Below, one piece after another: positions 1 to 7,878 of a stretch of DNA of 40,510 nt. How positions within the stretch are numbered: position 1 is the first letter of the stretch; every line of letters begins with the position of its first letter. The DNA is taken from NCBI RefSeq assembly GCF_023684405.1, contig NZ_JAGSOI010000020.1, forward strand, positions 1-40,510. Direction: 5' to 3'. A model generated the notes under the pieces. The model was not told the DNA's origin and did no database searches. It saw only the letters and a program-made list of their open reading frames with translations. This stretch comes from Methanococcoides seepicolus (GTDB taxonomy: Archaea > Halobacteriota > Methanosarcinia > Methanosarcinales > Methanosarcinaceae). Position numbers and translations under genes: made by a program.

Positions 1-18
1 GGCAGGATCAACCAGAGT
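1..18 (-). rRNA. 16S rRNA, extreme 5' end (partial)
   Basis: Read on the minus strand, the first bases spell CTCTGGTTGATCCTGCC, which matches the universally conserved 5' start of archaeal 16S rRNA (usually ATTCYGGTTGATCCTGCC). The gene therefore begins here and runs leftwards out of the window. Only about 17 bases are visible, so the exact first nucleotide is uncertain by one or two bases. Confidence 0.75.
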
Positions 19-276
19 TTGTTGTTAAAGCACACTTAAATGGAAGTTAAACTTAAAAATTGTCGGAAAAGAACACTCTAAAGTGAATTAGAGAGTTACT
101 TATTCATGCACAATTTCGATTAGTTCTCGATAGATAGATTTACACTATCAGTCAGAATTAATCGAACTGCCAAATTCAACGTCAGACCGAAAAAGCTCCG
201 GTCTCCACTAATGATCTTGATTTGAAGGTGATTGAAATTCCACACGTTGAGTGGATTTCCTTAAACTCCTCCATGC

Positions 277-288
277 TATATATACGTT
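277..288 (-). promoter_or_regulatory. rRNA promoter box A, proximal
   Basis: On the minus strand this reads AACGTATATATA, an archaeal box A (TATA) element. Transcription would start about 25 bases to the left, near 250, giving a leader of roughly 230 bases. It matches the element at 430-441 in 11 of 12 positions, which supports tandem rRNA promoters. The assignment rests on sequence only. Confidence 0.45.
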
Positions 289-429
289 CCGAATCGGAAA
301 GCATAACCACATTTTTGAGAATGTGAATCCAGTCATGAAAGAGCATAAACGTTTTTGAACCCTCATCCTGATCGTACCGAAAACGGCACCAATCAGCTCA
401 ATGAGAGCACCCCTAACACTACGCTCTCG

Positions 430-441
430 TATTTATACGTT
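430..441 (-). promoter_or_regulatory. rRNA promoter box A, distal
   Basis: On the minus strand this reads AACGTATAAATA, one base different from the proximal element 153 bases nearer the 16S gene. Predicted start is near 405. Tandem promoters are common upstream of rRNA operons in methanogens; that it functions here is inference. Confidence 0.45.
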
Positions 442-746
442 GTGTGACAATGTATAGCATGATTGAGCCATACACCAAAACTTGAATATCTAAAAGAAGA
501 CAGGTTGGTACATGATCGTCAGTGATAGCACGAAAATATGCATCAGCACTGAAGATACCCAGGGACAAAAGCACGCACGTTCATTAATGATCTTGAAATC
601 GAGCTTTCAGACATTAAAACTTAAGCAAACATATATGAAAACCATTAATTATAAGCACATATGAGTTCGCTATGATGAAGACAAATGAAGTATCATTACA
701 ATTTACATAGGTACAATATGATACCATATTATGATTTAGAAGTTGT

Positions 747-1325
747 TCATTCCAATTCAATATCATAAACATTTAAGAGAGAAATAACTTCAGGAATAGA
801 AAATTTTGTTTTCCTTAGAAAATTGTTGTTTGGATCTATATCATAGTTCTTTGCGTTTTTGAACGATGCAAAGCTCAGGTTCGCATTTTGAAAATGACTG
901 TCCTTAAGATCGGAATTTTCAAAATTCGTTTTTGCCAAATTAGTATTTACAAAATCACAGTCATATATCTGGCAATTCGCAAAATTCGTATTTTCTAAAT
1001 TCAGATGAGAAAACACTGACAGGGAAATAAATGAGTCTTCGAAACCAAAAGTGAGTATGAAGTCATTGCATTTTGAAAAGTCCAATCCCAGAACCTTACA
1101 GTTCTTGAATTTAATGTCCTGAAATCTTGTGTTATCCAGATCCACGTTTGATAAATTACAGTTTTCAAAAACACAATCAATGAACTTTGAATTTTTGAAA
1201 GATACGTCTGAAAGGTTAATATCCTTAAAAATTTGAGCTTCAAAGTACTCATTCTGAAATTCCATGGATAACAGATATTGTTGCCCCATTATATTCTTTG
1301 TTAGACTAACCCCTTCATTGATCAT
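747..1325 (-). CDS. pentapeptide-repeat protein
   Basis: The 192-residue product is dominated by pentapeptide repeats (pattern A/N-x-L/F-x-x), for example NLSNVDLDNTRFQDIKF near residues 57-73 and NLENTNFANCQIYDCDF near 109-125. Such repeats fold into a right-handed quadrilateral beta-helix. There is no signal peptide or membrane segment, so it should be cytosolic. Members of this family are functionally diverse (a few mimic DNA and protect gyrase), and nothing here allows a specific role. It starts with ATG, ends in TGA and stands alone between the rRNA leader and trkH. The family call is secure; the function is unknown. Confidence 0.85.
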   Translation of the reverse strand: MINEGVSLTKNIMGQQYLLSMEFQNEYFEAQIFKDINLSDVSFKNSKFIDCVFENCNLSNVDLDNTRFQDIKFKNCKVLGLDFSKCNDFILTFGFEDSFISLSVFSHLNLENTNFANCQIYDCDFVNTNLAKTNFENSDLKDSHFQNANLSFASFKNAKNYDIDPNNNFLRKTKFSIPEVISLLNVYDIELE

Positions 1326-1569
1326 TTATAATTATTTTTTTGATTGATACCATTTCTATTAAAATGAGAAAAAACGAATGTATGAGAGGAAACGAATACA
1401 TCCTGCAAGAATAATTTATCAATCATTAACAACAACGTATGGTATAGTGCACAATTTGCATCACATATCTATAAGTATACAGATTGATTGAGCATGGCAC
1501 ATTAGTAAAAAGGATGCCTTTTGATTGCAATCGAGTCTATTGTAAAAAACAAAGATTTAATAATGTGGT

Positions 1570-2660
1570 GTGATCGGTCTGAGATATAATGTCGTGCTGG
1601 GCGTATTGGGTTCTATTTTCTGGTTACTTGCCGGATTCATGATTATTCCATTGTTCGTTGCTGTTTATTATGGAGAAAGTTTACAGACATTTGCTATCCC
1701 TCTTGCCATTACCGTCGTTGTTGCATCTCTTTTTACATTGTTCTTTAAGAGAAAAGATGAGGAATGGAATCTAAAAGAAGGATTTTTTATTGTTGCAGTT
1801 GGCTGGCTTGTTGCTGCAATATTCTATTCATTCCCCTACATGCTTGAAGGCGTACCCCGATAAGTGCTTTATTCGAATCCATGTCCGGAGTAACAGCTAC
1901 CGGAGCAACTGCACTTACTGACATTGAGAGCCATAGCAGAAGCCTTCTTTTCTGGAGAAGCATGACCCAATGGCTTGGAGGCATGGGAATTATCATGTTG
2001 TTCATTACCATCTTGCCAAAGCTCGGCATTGCAAGAAGGCAAATGTTCCGCGCAGAGGTGCCGGGGCTTCAGGAAGAGCAACTGCGACCGAGGACAAGGG
2101 AGACTGCAAAGATCCTGTGGCTTGTTTATATCGTGCTATCTATTTCGGAACTGCTTATCCTAATGATTGCAGGCTTGTCCCCTTATGATGCCATCACCCA
2201 TACATTTACATCCATCTCATGCTCCGGATTTTCCCCATATTCAGACAGTATAGCAGCTTTTAATGACCCCATGGTCGAAGGGATCATCATGGTGTTCATG
2301 TTCCAGGGAGGAGCAAAATTTGCCCTTCATTATAAGTCGATCTTTTCTGATAGAACAAGCCTGATAAAGGACCAGGAGTTCAAGTTTTATTTTTCGATCA
2401 TTGCAATAGCAACCATTGTTCTTGCCCATATGTTATTCAAGACCGAGGTATATTCGCTTGCTGATGCTTTCAGGTACAGCAGTTTCCAGGTCATTTCAAT
2501 CCTCACGACCACCGGCTATGCGACAGCGGATTTCAACCTCTGGCCGGATTCTTCAAGGTCCATCCTCTTTTTGTTGATGTTCATAGGAGGCTGCGCAGGT
2601 TCTACTTCCGGTGGTGTGAAAGTAATACGTCTGCTTCTTCTATTAAAATATGCACAGAAA
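1570..2660 (+). pseudogene. trkH: TrkH-type K+ transporter, frameshifted and cut by an IS
   Basis: The membrane subunit of a Trk/Ktr K+ uptake system is recognisable. It starts with GTG at 1570 because an in-frame TAA lies just upstream. Pore-loop filter regions are visible: SGVTATGAT, SISCSGFS, ILTTTGYAT and GGCAGSTSGG. The gene is broken twice. The frame of 1570-1863 ends at TAA after EGVPR, while the continuation PISALFESMSG is in the -1 frame; one extra C in the run 1855-1858 would give an uninterrupted VPPISALFES. The second part then reads into the insertion sequence at 2661, after the residues LLLLLKYAQK. The missing C-terminal ~100 residues are not found on the far side of the IS, so insertion came with loss of the 3' end. 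No trkA partner is present in the window. It is almost certainly nonfunctional. Confidence 0.88.
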
Positions 2661-2677
2661 GGGCTCTGTAGAAAACC
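2661..2677 (+). repeat. IS left terminal inverted repeat
   Basis: GGGCTCTGTAGAAAACC pairs with the right end at 3647-3663 with one mismatch. The outermost G may belong to the target, since the solo copy at 17837-18028 ends with GGCTCTG. Confidence 0.8.
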
Positions 2678-2769
2678 TATTTTCCGTTTAATTTTAACAT
2701 AAAATTTTAAAAGGATTAATCCCCTGAGTATTACTTAGCACAAGAAAACACAAAGGGGATGATTGTGTT

Positions 2770-3717
2770 TTGCCTAACAAATATTTAAAGTTTGTTGATA
2801 CAGCGCTAGCTGTATCAGGTAACTCCCACCTCCAGATATATAGTTGCAAGTATTCCAAAAGAAAATATACACAACACCAGTTATTGACATTGGTTTTATT
2901 GAAAGAGTATCTGAATGAGGATTATAGAGATATTGTTGAACTTGTCGAAGTAATGGATGAGGTCAAATCAAGAATCGGACTTAAACAGGTTCCACACTTT
3001 ACGACACTTCATAAATTCACTACAAGACTCAATTCTGTTTATTTCAGCGGATTGCTACAGCAAACACTAAAACTCTTTTATTCTCATGGTGAAAAGATTG
3101 AGGTAACTGCCATTGATTCGAGTGGATTTACGAGTGGTCATTGTAGTTACTATTATTCGTGGAGAACAGAAAAGAAACGAAGATCTTTCCTGAAAACCAG
3201 TATTTCTGTTGATACTAATAAGTTTATTGTCACTGGTTTTAAGATCTCAGGTAAACCTGTACACGATTCAAAGCATGCAATGACATTGCTAAAGCAATGT
3301 CATAAAACTCGCAGATCAAGTTACTATGTCATGGATAAGGGTTACGATTCTGAAGATATACATTCTCTTGCAAGAGAAAAACTAGGGTCAATAGCCATGA
3401 TTCCTTTGAGGCAAAGGAAAAGAAAGAAGATCAAAGGTAAGTACCGTAGAAAAATGATATGGGAATTTGATGAGGAACTGTATCATAATAGAAATCTGGT
3501 AGAAACGATGTCCTCGGTCCTGAAAAGAAAATATGGTGAGGAAATTAGGGCAAACAAGTACTGGAATCAATTAAAAGAGATTAAATTCAAGTTATTAGTG
3601 CATAACCTTGACAGGTATGCCCGGATTATTTTTATTATTCAAATGAGGATTTCTACAGAGCCCAAAATTCAGAAACATTTAATAGTCATTAATTTCAAAC
3701 TTTACATTAAAAATTAA
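2770..3717 (+). CDS. DDE transposase (IS5/IS4-like)
   Basis: This 315-residue transposase starts with TTG at 2770, behind GGGGATGAT. The catalytic pattern of a DDE transposase is visible: first Asp in AIDSSGF (about residue 116), second in [10 protein letters not shown] (about 192) and the glutamate in the [17 protein letters not shown] block (about 240), followed by the family's usual R/K-rich tail. The frame passes through the right inverted repeat (MRISTEP) and continues 18 codons into flanking DNA before reaching TAA, so the last residues are host-encoded. All catalytic blocks are intact, so it may be active. Confidence 0.85.
   Translation: MPNKYLKFVDTALAVSGNSHLQIYSCKYSKRKYTQHQLLTLVLLKEYLNEDYRDIVELVEVMDEVKSRIGLKQVPHFTTLHKFTTRLNSVYFSGLLQQTLKLFYSHGEKIEVTAIDSSGFTSGHCSYYYSWRTEKKRRSFLKTSISVDTNKFIVTGFKISGKPVHDSKHAMTLLKQCHKTRRSSYYVMDKGYDSEDIHSLAREKLGSIAMIPLRQRKRKKIKGKYRRKMIWEFDEELYHNRNLVETMSSVLKRKYGEEIRANKYWNQLKEIKFKLLVHNLDRYARIIFIIQMRISTEPKIQKHLIVINFKLYIKN
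3647..3663 (-). repeat. IS right terminal inverted repeat
   Basis: GGATTTCTACAGAGCCC is the inverted counterpart of the left end at 2661-2677. It lies inside the transposase reading frame. Confidence 0.8.
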
Positions 3718-3730
3718 AAGGTGGGGTCAT

Positions 3731-4852
3731 ATGAAATTGAAAGATAGTCTATGGATGATATTCGTAATTGTATTCTTATTGTTATCTTTAACATCTAATG
3801 CAAGTGCATCCAGTATGTTCGAAAGCGGTAGCCTGGTAATCATCAATGAAACGGTCGAAGATGATGTTTACATTGCGGGGGACACCCTGATAGTGAATGG
3901 GGATGTCCGTGGAGATGTCGTAGCTGCCGGAGGTACTGTGCAGATCACCGGGAACGTTTCCGGGGATCTCATTGTTACTGCAGGTGATGTGACAATTACA
4001 GGCATTATCGGCGATGATGTGAGGGCCGCCTGTGGAACTTTCAAACTTAGCGGCCAGATAGGTGACGATCTTCTGGTAGCTGCCGGCACAGTGTCCACAA
4101 CTGAGAATGCAAACATTGGCGGTGATACGACCATAAGAAGTGGCGATGCCGATCTTGGAGGAAACTTCGGAGGCTTACTTGAGGTCTCAGCAGGTTCACT
4201 GGTGATCTCAGGTAATATCGAAGGAGATGCAAAACTGGATTCGGCCGATATAACCATACAACCCGATTCAAGCATAAAAGGTAACCTGGATTACACCACC
4301 CCCAAAGAAATATCGATACCTACCGGTGTTGTAGGGGAAGATATCAAATTTGACAAGGGAGGAGAATACGACGACAGGTCCGATGCTGATGGAGTATTCA
4401 AAGGGATAGCCATCGTTGGCAAGATCTCATATTACATCTTCCTGTTCGCTCTGGGTGTAATGTCCATCCTGGTCTTCCCGGAAAAGACCGAAGAGATCGC
4501 AAAGAAAATACAGGAAGAACCTTTGAAGAAGATCGCAGTAGGACTGCTGATACTGATAGGCTCATTTATAGGAGCAGTCGTCCTCTTAATAACCATCATC
4601 GGCATCCCAATTGCACTCTTCCTGCTATTGCTGCTGGCCATCGTCCTGGTGATCGCAAAGATATACACTGCAATGTGGCTCGGAGAGGTAACGTTCAGAA
4701 AAGCAGGCTTCAAATATAACCAGTGGGCTGTACTGGCAGTCGGCCTCCTTATAATACTGATCCTTACAGAAATACCATTTGTAGGCGGAATAATCGGCCT
4801 TCTGGTTACACTGGTAGCAATGGGAAGTATGTATTTTGCATTGAAGAATTAA
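3731..4852 (+). CDS. exported polymer-forming (bactofilin-like) beta-helix membrane protein
   Basis: The 373-residue product has a signal peptide (residues 1-27, a hydrophobic core ending in NASASS) followed by about 170 residues of short beta-strand repeats of the type G-D-V-x-x-A-G-T-V-x-I-x-G, as in the polymer-forming/bactofilin family, then about four membrane segments from residue ~235 to the C-terminus. The beta-helical region should sit outside the membrane and the tail anchors it. Such proteins in methanogens are mostly uncharacterised; a cell-envelope role is inference. The start ATG at 3731 follows GGTGGGGT. It begins 68 bases after the IS, whose insertion has replaced its original upstream context. 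Confidence 0.75.
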   Translation: MKLKDSLWMIFVIVFLLLSLTSNASASSMFESGSLVIINETVEDDVYIAGDTLIVNGDVRGDVVAAGGTVQITGNVSGDLIVTAGDVTITGIIGDDVRAACGTFKLSGQIGDDLLVAAGTVSTTENANIGGDTTIRSGDADLGGNFGGLLEVSAGSLVISGNIEGDAKLDSADITIQPDSSIKGNLDYTTPKEISIPTGVVGEDIKFDKGGEYDDRSDADGVFKGIAIVGKISYYIFLFALGVMSILVFPEKTEEIAKKIQEEPLKKIAVGLLILIGSFIGAVVLLITIIGIPIALFLLLLLAIVLVIAKIYTAMWLGEVTFRKAGFKYNQWAVLAVGLLIILILTEIPFVGGIIGLLVTLVAMGSMYFALKN

Positions 4853-4866
4853 TGCAGGGGACGTAC

Positions 4867-4893
4867 TTTTTACTTTTTTACTTTTTTAAAATT
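4867..4893 (+). terminator. T-rich terminator after the polymer-forming gene
   Basis: Three successive T runs (TTTTTAC TTTTTTAC TTTTTTAAAA) follow the stop codon by about 15 bases. Archaeal RNA polymerase terminates at oligo-T tracts without needing a hairpin. Confidence 0.5.
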
Positions 4894-4927
4894 AGACCTG
4901 AACGTGAAAATAGGTATCTATCCGAAA

Positions 4928-4952
4928 AAAGGGCTGTCTGCATAAGCAGACA
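4928..4952 (-). terminator. hairpin terminator after hsdM
   Basis: On the minus strand a 7-bp perfect stem (TGTCTGC/GCAGACA, 4935-4941 with 4946-4952, loop of four) is followed by GCCCTTTTTTCGG. It sits 15 bases past the hsdM stop and closes the restriction-modification cluster against the convergent gene. Confidence 0.6.
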
Positions 4953-4966
4953 ACAGCATAAGATCC

Positions 4967-6451
4967 TCACTCTCCATTGATCACTACCATGATCTCCTTG
5001 AAGCTTTCAAGTGATGCTTCGATATTCTCGATGATCTCGTTTGCGAGAACATCAGGATCAGGCAAATTATCAAGGTCAGCAAGACTTGCATCCTTGAGCC
5101 AGAATATATCCAGATTCGTCTTATCCCTTGCCACGATCTCATCATAGCTGAACTTACGGAATCTTCCTTCAGGAGTTTCGTCGCTCCAGCTTTCCTGACG
5201 ATCGAAGTGGTCTTCAGTATTGTAGCACTGGATAAAGTCTTCCAGGTCGGAGAATTTCAGAGGGTTCTTTTTAAGCGTGTGATGTACATTGGTCCGGTAG
5301 TCGTATATCCATACTTCCTTTGTCCACGGCTCTTTAGCTGCGGGTTTTGCTTCAAAGAAAAGCACGTTAGCCTTGACACCATTAGCATAGAAGATGCCTG
5401 TGGGTAAGCGAAGGATCGTATGCAGGTCGGTGGTCTCAAGGAGCTTCTTGCGCAAGACCTCCCCTGCACCACCTTCGAAGAGAACATTATCCGGCAGGAC
5501 CACTGCTGCCTGACCGCCTGCTTTGAGGATGGTATGGATGTGCTGCACAAAGTTGAGCTGCTTGTTACCTGTGGTCACCCAGAAATCCTGACGGTTGTAG
5601 GTGAGGTCTTCTTTTTCAAGCTCTCCTGCATCGTTGGTGAAGGTCATGCTGCTCTTCTTACCAAATGGCGGATTGGTGAGGATGTAATCATAACGTTCCC
5701 CTGAATCAGCTATTAATGCATCCGAATTGGATATCGAAGGTTCCCCGTCGATCTCCCCGATGTTGTGCAGGAACATGTTCATCAGTGCCAGCCTTCGGGT
5801 TCCAGCAACGATCTCATTGCCACCAAAGGTACCATTCTTCAGGAAACGGCTCTGCTCCCGGTCCATCTGGTTATGCAAGGTCAGGAAGTCATAGGCTGCC
5901 AAAAAGAAACCACCTGTACCACAGCAGGGGTCACCTATTGTCTTCATGGGTTCCGGACGCAGACATTCCACCATCGTCCTGATGAGCGGCCGCGGAGTGA
6001 AATACTGCCCGGCCCCGCTTTTGGTATCCTCTGCATTCTTCTGCAAAAGTCCCTCGTAGATCTCGCCCTTGGTATCGACACCCATCATCACCCAGCTTTC
6101 CTTATCGATCATGTCAATGACCTTGTAAAGCATGGCAGGATCGCTTACCTTGTTCTGTGCCTTAAGGAAGATCTGCCCGAGCATACCCGGCTTTTTCGCC
6201 AGCTCCTCCAGAAGCATCTTGTAATGAGTGTCAAGCTCAGCCCCACGCTTTTGTTTCAGCACATCCCACCTATATTCCTCAGGTATCCCGATATCCCGAT
6301 CATAAGGAGGTTTCCTGTATTCCTCTGCCATTTTCAGGAATATGAGATATGTCAACTGCTCCAGATAATCGCCATAGCTCACTCCCCCGTCACGCAGGAC
6401 ATTACAGAAACTCCACACTTTGGAGACAATGGATGATGTATGTTCGGTCAT
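4967..6451 (-). CDS. hsdM: type I restriction-modification DNA methyltransferase subunit
   Basis: HsdM transfers a methyl group from S-adenosylmethionine to adenine N6 within the sequence chosen by HsdS. The 494-residue protein has the N-terminal HsdM helical domain (about 8-130) and the N6-adenine methylase domain with motif I DPCCGTGGF (about 181) and catalytic motif IV NPPF (about 261). Length is typical of the family. It is the last gene of the minus-strand cluster, and its ATG overlaps the end of the albA-like gene by four bases, so the two are translationally coupled. Nothing suggests it is damaged. Confidence 0.95.
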   Translation of the reverse strand: MTEHTSSIVSKVWSFCNVLRDGGVSYGDYLEQLTYLIFLKMAEEYRKPPYDRDIGIPEEYRWDVLKQKRGAELDTHYKMLLEELAKKPGMLGQIFLKAQNKVSDPAMLYKVIDMIDKESWVMMGVDTKGEIYEGLLQKNAEDTKSGAGQYFTPRPLIRTMVECLRPEPMKTIGDPCCGTGGFFLAAYDFLTLHNQMDREQSRFLKNGTFGGNEIVAGTRRLALMNMFLHNIGEIDGEPSISNSDALIADSGERYDYILTNPPFGKKSSMTFTNDAGELEKEDLTYNRQDFWVTTGNKQLNFVQHIHTILKAGGQAAVVLPDNVLFEGGAGEVLRKKLLETTDLHTILRLPTGIFYANGVKANVLFFEAKPAAKEPWTKEVWIYDYRTNVHHTLKKNPLKFSDLEDFIQCYNTEDHFDRQESWSDETPEGRFRKFSYDEIVARDKTNLDIFWLKDASLADLDNLPDPDVLANEIIENIEASLESFKEIMVVINGE

Positions 6452-7878
6452 GTTTTTTTATCCTTGATATGTGAGTAGTATTTTTGATTTGGGCTATTTG
6501 GTTTATCTGGAATTGTCAGAAGGATTTTTCCTTCTTGAATAAGTGGATTTAAGATTTCTAACCTGAAATGCTTTCTATCCTTTAATCCCATAAATCCTTG
6601 GATTTCTTCCCTGCTTCTTGGTTCAGTACAGTATTCCAATAAGGCTTTAATTTTTTCACTTGTAGCTTGGGGGGTAGCTTGGGGGGTAGCTTGAGGGGTA
6701 GCTTGGGGGGTAACAGGAATAATTGTCTTGAAAATATCCCCTTCTATAAATTGTGTATCGTTCCCACCGGAATATATCCTTGTGTATTTATGGAGCTTGC
6801 GAACTCCTGAACCCAGTTCTTCAGCTCTCCCGATCTCTTTGAAAACGCGGGCAATTACTGGATTTTTGGGATAGGGGGTGAAATTTGAAGGATTGATCAG
6901 ACCATGACCGTGCGGACGGTTCCCATTTTCTGTTATGACCTGATTCTTTTCAATGATCAATTTTGCAGGGAAATTGTTCAGATATTCCCTGTGGATGAGT
7001 ATATTTGCAGCAACTTCCCTGAAAATATGATCACGCAGGCTGATCCTCTGGTCCTTTTCAAGATGGAACGGGTCTGGCAAATGTTTTGCAACAAAGGCCA
7101 TCAGCCTATCATAACTTTCGATAAGATTGGTACGGATGTCATCCCTGTCATCATAGCGGTCAAGATTGACCCTTCGGAGAATGGCATCGGTTCTATATTG
7201 TGGCAGTATGCTCTGTATAACCTCATCTTTCCCAAATAGCAGAACTGCCGCAAGGGTATAACCTTCCTTTCCGCTCTGGTAATCACGCTGATATAAACGG
7301 GCACTGCTCAAAATCTCCTCATCACTCATAGCACCCCACGGATGATCTGGATTTTCAGCACGAACCATTTTCCTTACCCTCTGGAAAAGGTCACTTCTGA
7401 GATCATCCATTCTAACGTAAGGATAAATACGATTTTCAGAGAACGAACTCTGTTTACGAATATACAGATGAGCCACAGCATCGGACTGATTGGTTATATT
7501 CATATCTCCGTCCTCGTTCCTGTCAAATATCTTCCCGTTACAGTGATGAACCTGAGAGCCTTCAGGAATATTAAGATAAAGAACGATCTTCTCATCAATG
7601 ACAATAGTCTCCGGCAAAATATACAAAGGCGGATTGATCTTCTGTGGATTGTTCAGCGCAGTGACCAGATCCTTTTTGATCTGTGGCAAAGCATCCTCAT
7701 CGATCCCCGTAACGACCCCATCATCCCGAACCCCAAGAACGATATGCCCACCACTGCGATTCAGGAACGCACACACACTGTCATAGACATCCTTGTTCAG
7801 CTTATTCCTGCACTCCTTAAATTCCACAGTAAGCCCTTCACCATCCCTGATGATGCCCTTCAATTGCTCCGAGATCAT
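6448..7878 (-). CDS. AlbA_2/Schlafen-like ATP-binding regulator (RecG-related family)
   Basis: The 476-residue protein has an N-terminal AlbA_2 domain (residues ~12-130, with LTVEFKECRNKLNKDVYDSV and GGHIVLGVRDDG), a central region with the HATPase_c_4 signature (FREVAANILIHREYLN near 285-300; EELGSGVRKLHKY near 355), a linker of TPQA repeats and a C-terminal winged-helix domain (about 412-470). The family is often called a putative transcriptional regulator and is frequently found inside type I restriction loci, where its role is unclear. It sits between hsdS and hsdM with four-base overlaps on both sides, so it must be made together with them. Regulation or accessory anti-phage activity is inference. 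Confidence 0.85.
   Translation of the reverse strand: MISEQLKGIIRDGEGLTVEFKECRNKLNKDVYDSVCAFLNRSGGHIVLGVRDDGVVTGIDEDALPQIKKDLVTALNNPQKINPPLYILPETIVIDEKIVLYLNIPEGSQVHHCNGKIFDRNEDGDMNITNQSDAVAHLYIRKQSSFSENRIYPYVRMDDLRSDLFQRVRKMVRAENPDHPWGAMSDEEILSSARLYQRDYQSGKEGYTLAAVLLFGKDEVIQSILPQYRTDAILRRVNLDRYDDRDDIRTNLIESYDRLMAFVAKHLPDPFHLEKDQRISLRDHIFREVAANILIHREYLNNFPAKLIIEKNQVITENGNRPHGHGLINPSNFTPYPKNPVIARVFKEIGRAEELGSGVRKLHKYTRIYSGGNDTQFIEGDIFKTIIPVTPQATPQATPQATPQATSEKIKALLEYCTEPRSREEIQGFMGLKDRKHFRLEILNPLIQEGKILLTIPDKPNSPNQKYYSHIKDKKT
6662..6709 (-). repeat. 12-bp tandem repeat encoding TPQA linker
   Basis: Four head-to-tail copies of GTAGCTTGGGGG (third copy has one change) encode Thr-Pro-Gln-Ala repeats between the ATPase-like and winged-helix domains of the AlbA_2 protein. 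Copy-number change would alter linker length in steps of four residues without breaking the frame. Confidence 0.9.

Larger units (their letters stand above)
19..746 (-). other. 16S rRNA leader and gene-free upstream region
   Basis: No protein gene is supported in these ~730 bases. Minus-strand transcription towards the 16S gene is expected. Small perfect stems are visible: 76-81 with 88-93 (CTCTAA/TTAGAG) and 184-189 with 199-204 (AGACCG/CGGTCT), plausible parts of the processed pre-rRNA leader. Two near-identical box A elements lie at 277-288 and 430-441. Between about 450 and 746 I see no further structure. Confidence 0.5.
2661..3663 (+). mobile_element. insertion sequence of ~1.0 kb with DDE transposase
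   Basis: The element is bounded by 17-bp imperfect terminal inverted repeats (GGGCTCTGTAGAAAACC left; the complement of GGATTTCTACAGAGCCC right), with one mismatch. It contains a single transposase gene and interrupts trkH. Flanks offer at most a short A-rich target duplication (AAA), so the exact duplication cannot be fixed. A 192-bp fragment of its left end lies inverted at 17837-18028, and a mini-element with related ends lies at 29748-29850, so this family has been active in this genome. IS5/IS4-like superfamily is inferred from the transposase. Confidence 0.88.

Noticed and set aside
1861-1863. Possibility that the trkH stop is recoded
   Set aside because: The stop is TAA and the continuation is in a different frame, so a one-base indel explains it better than readthrough.
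2655-3669. A clear target-site duplication around the IS
   Set aside because: Flanks share at most AAA, which is not significant in this A-rich context, and the 3' part of trkH is missing.
5765-6436. 223-codon plus-strand frame
   Set aside because: Antisense shadow of hsdM.
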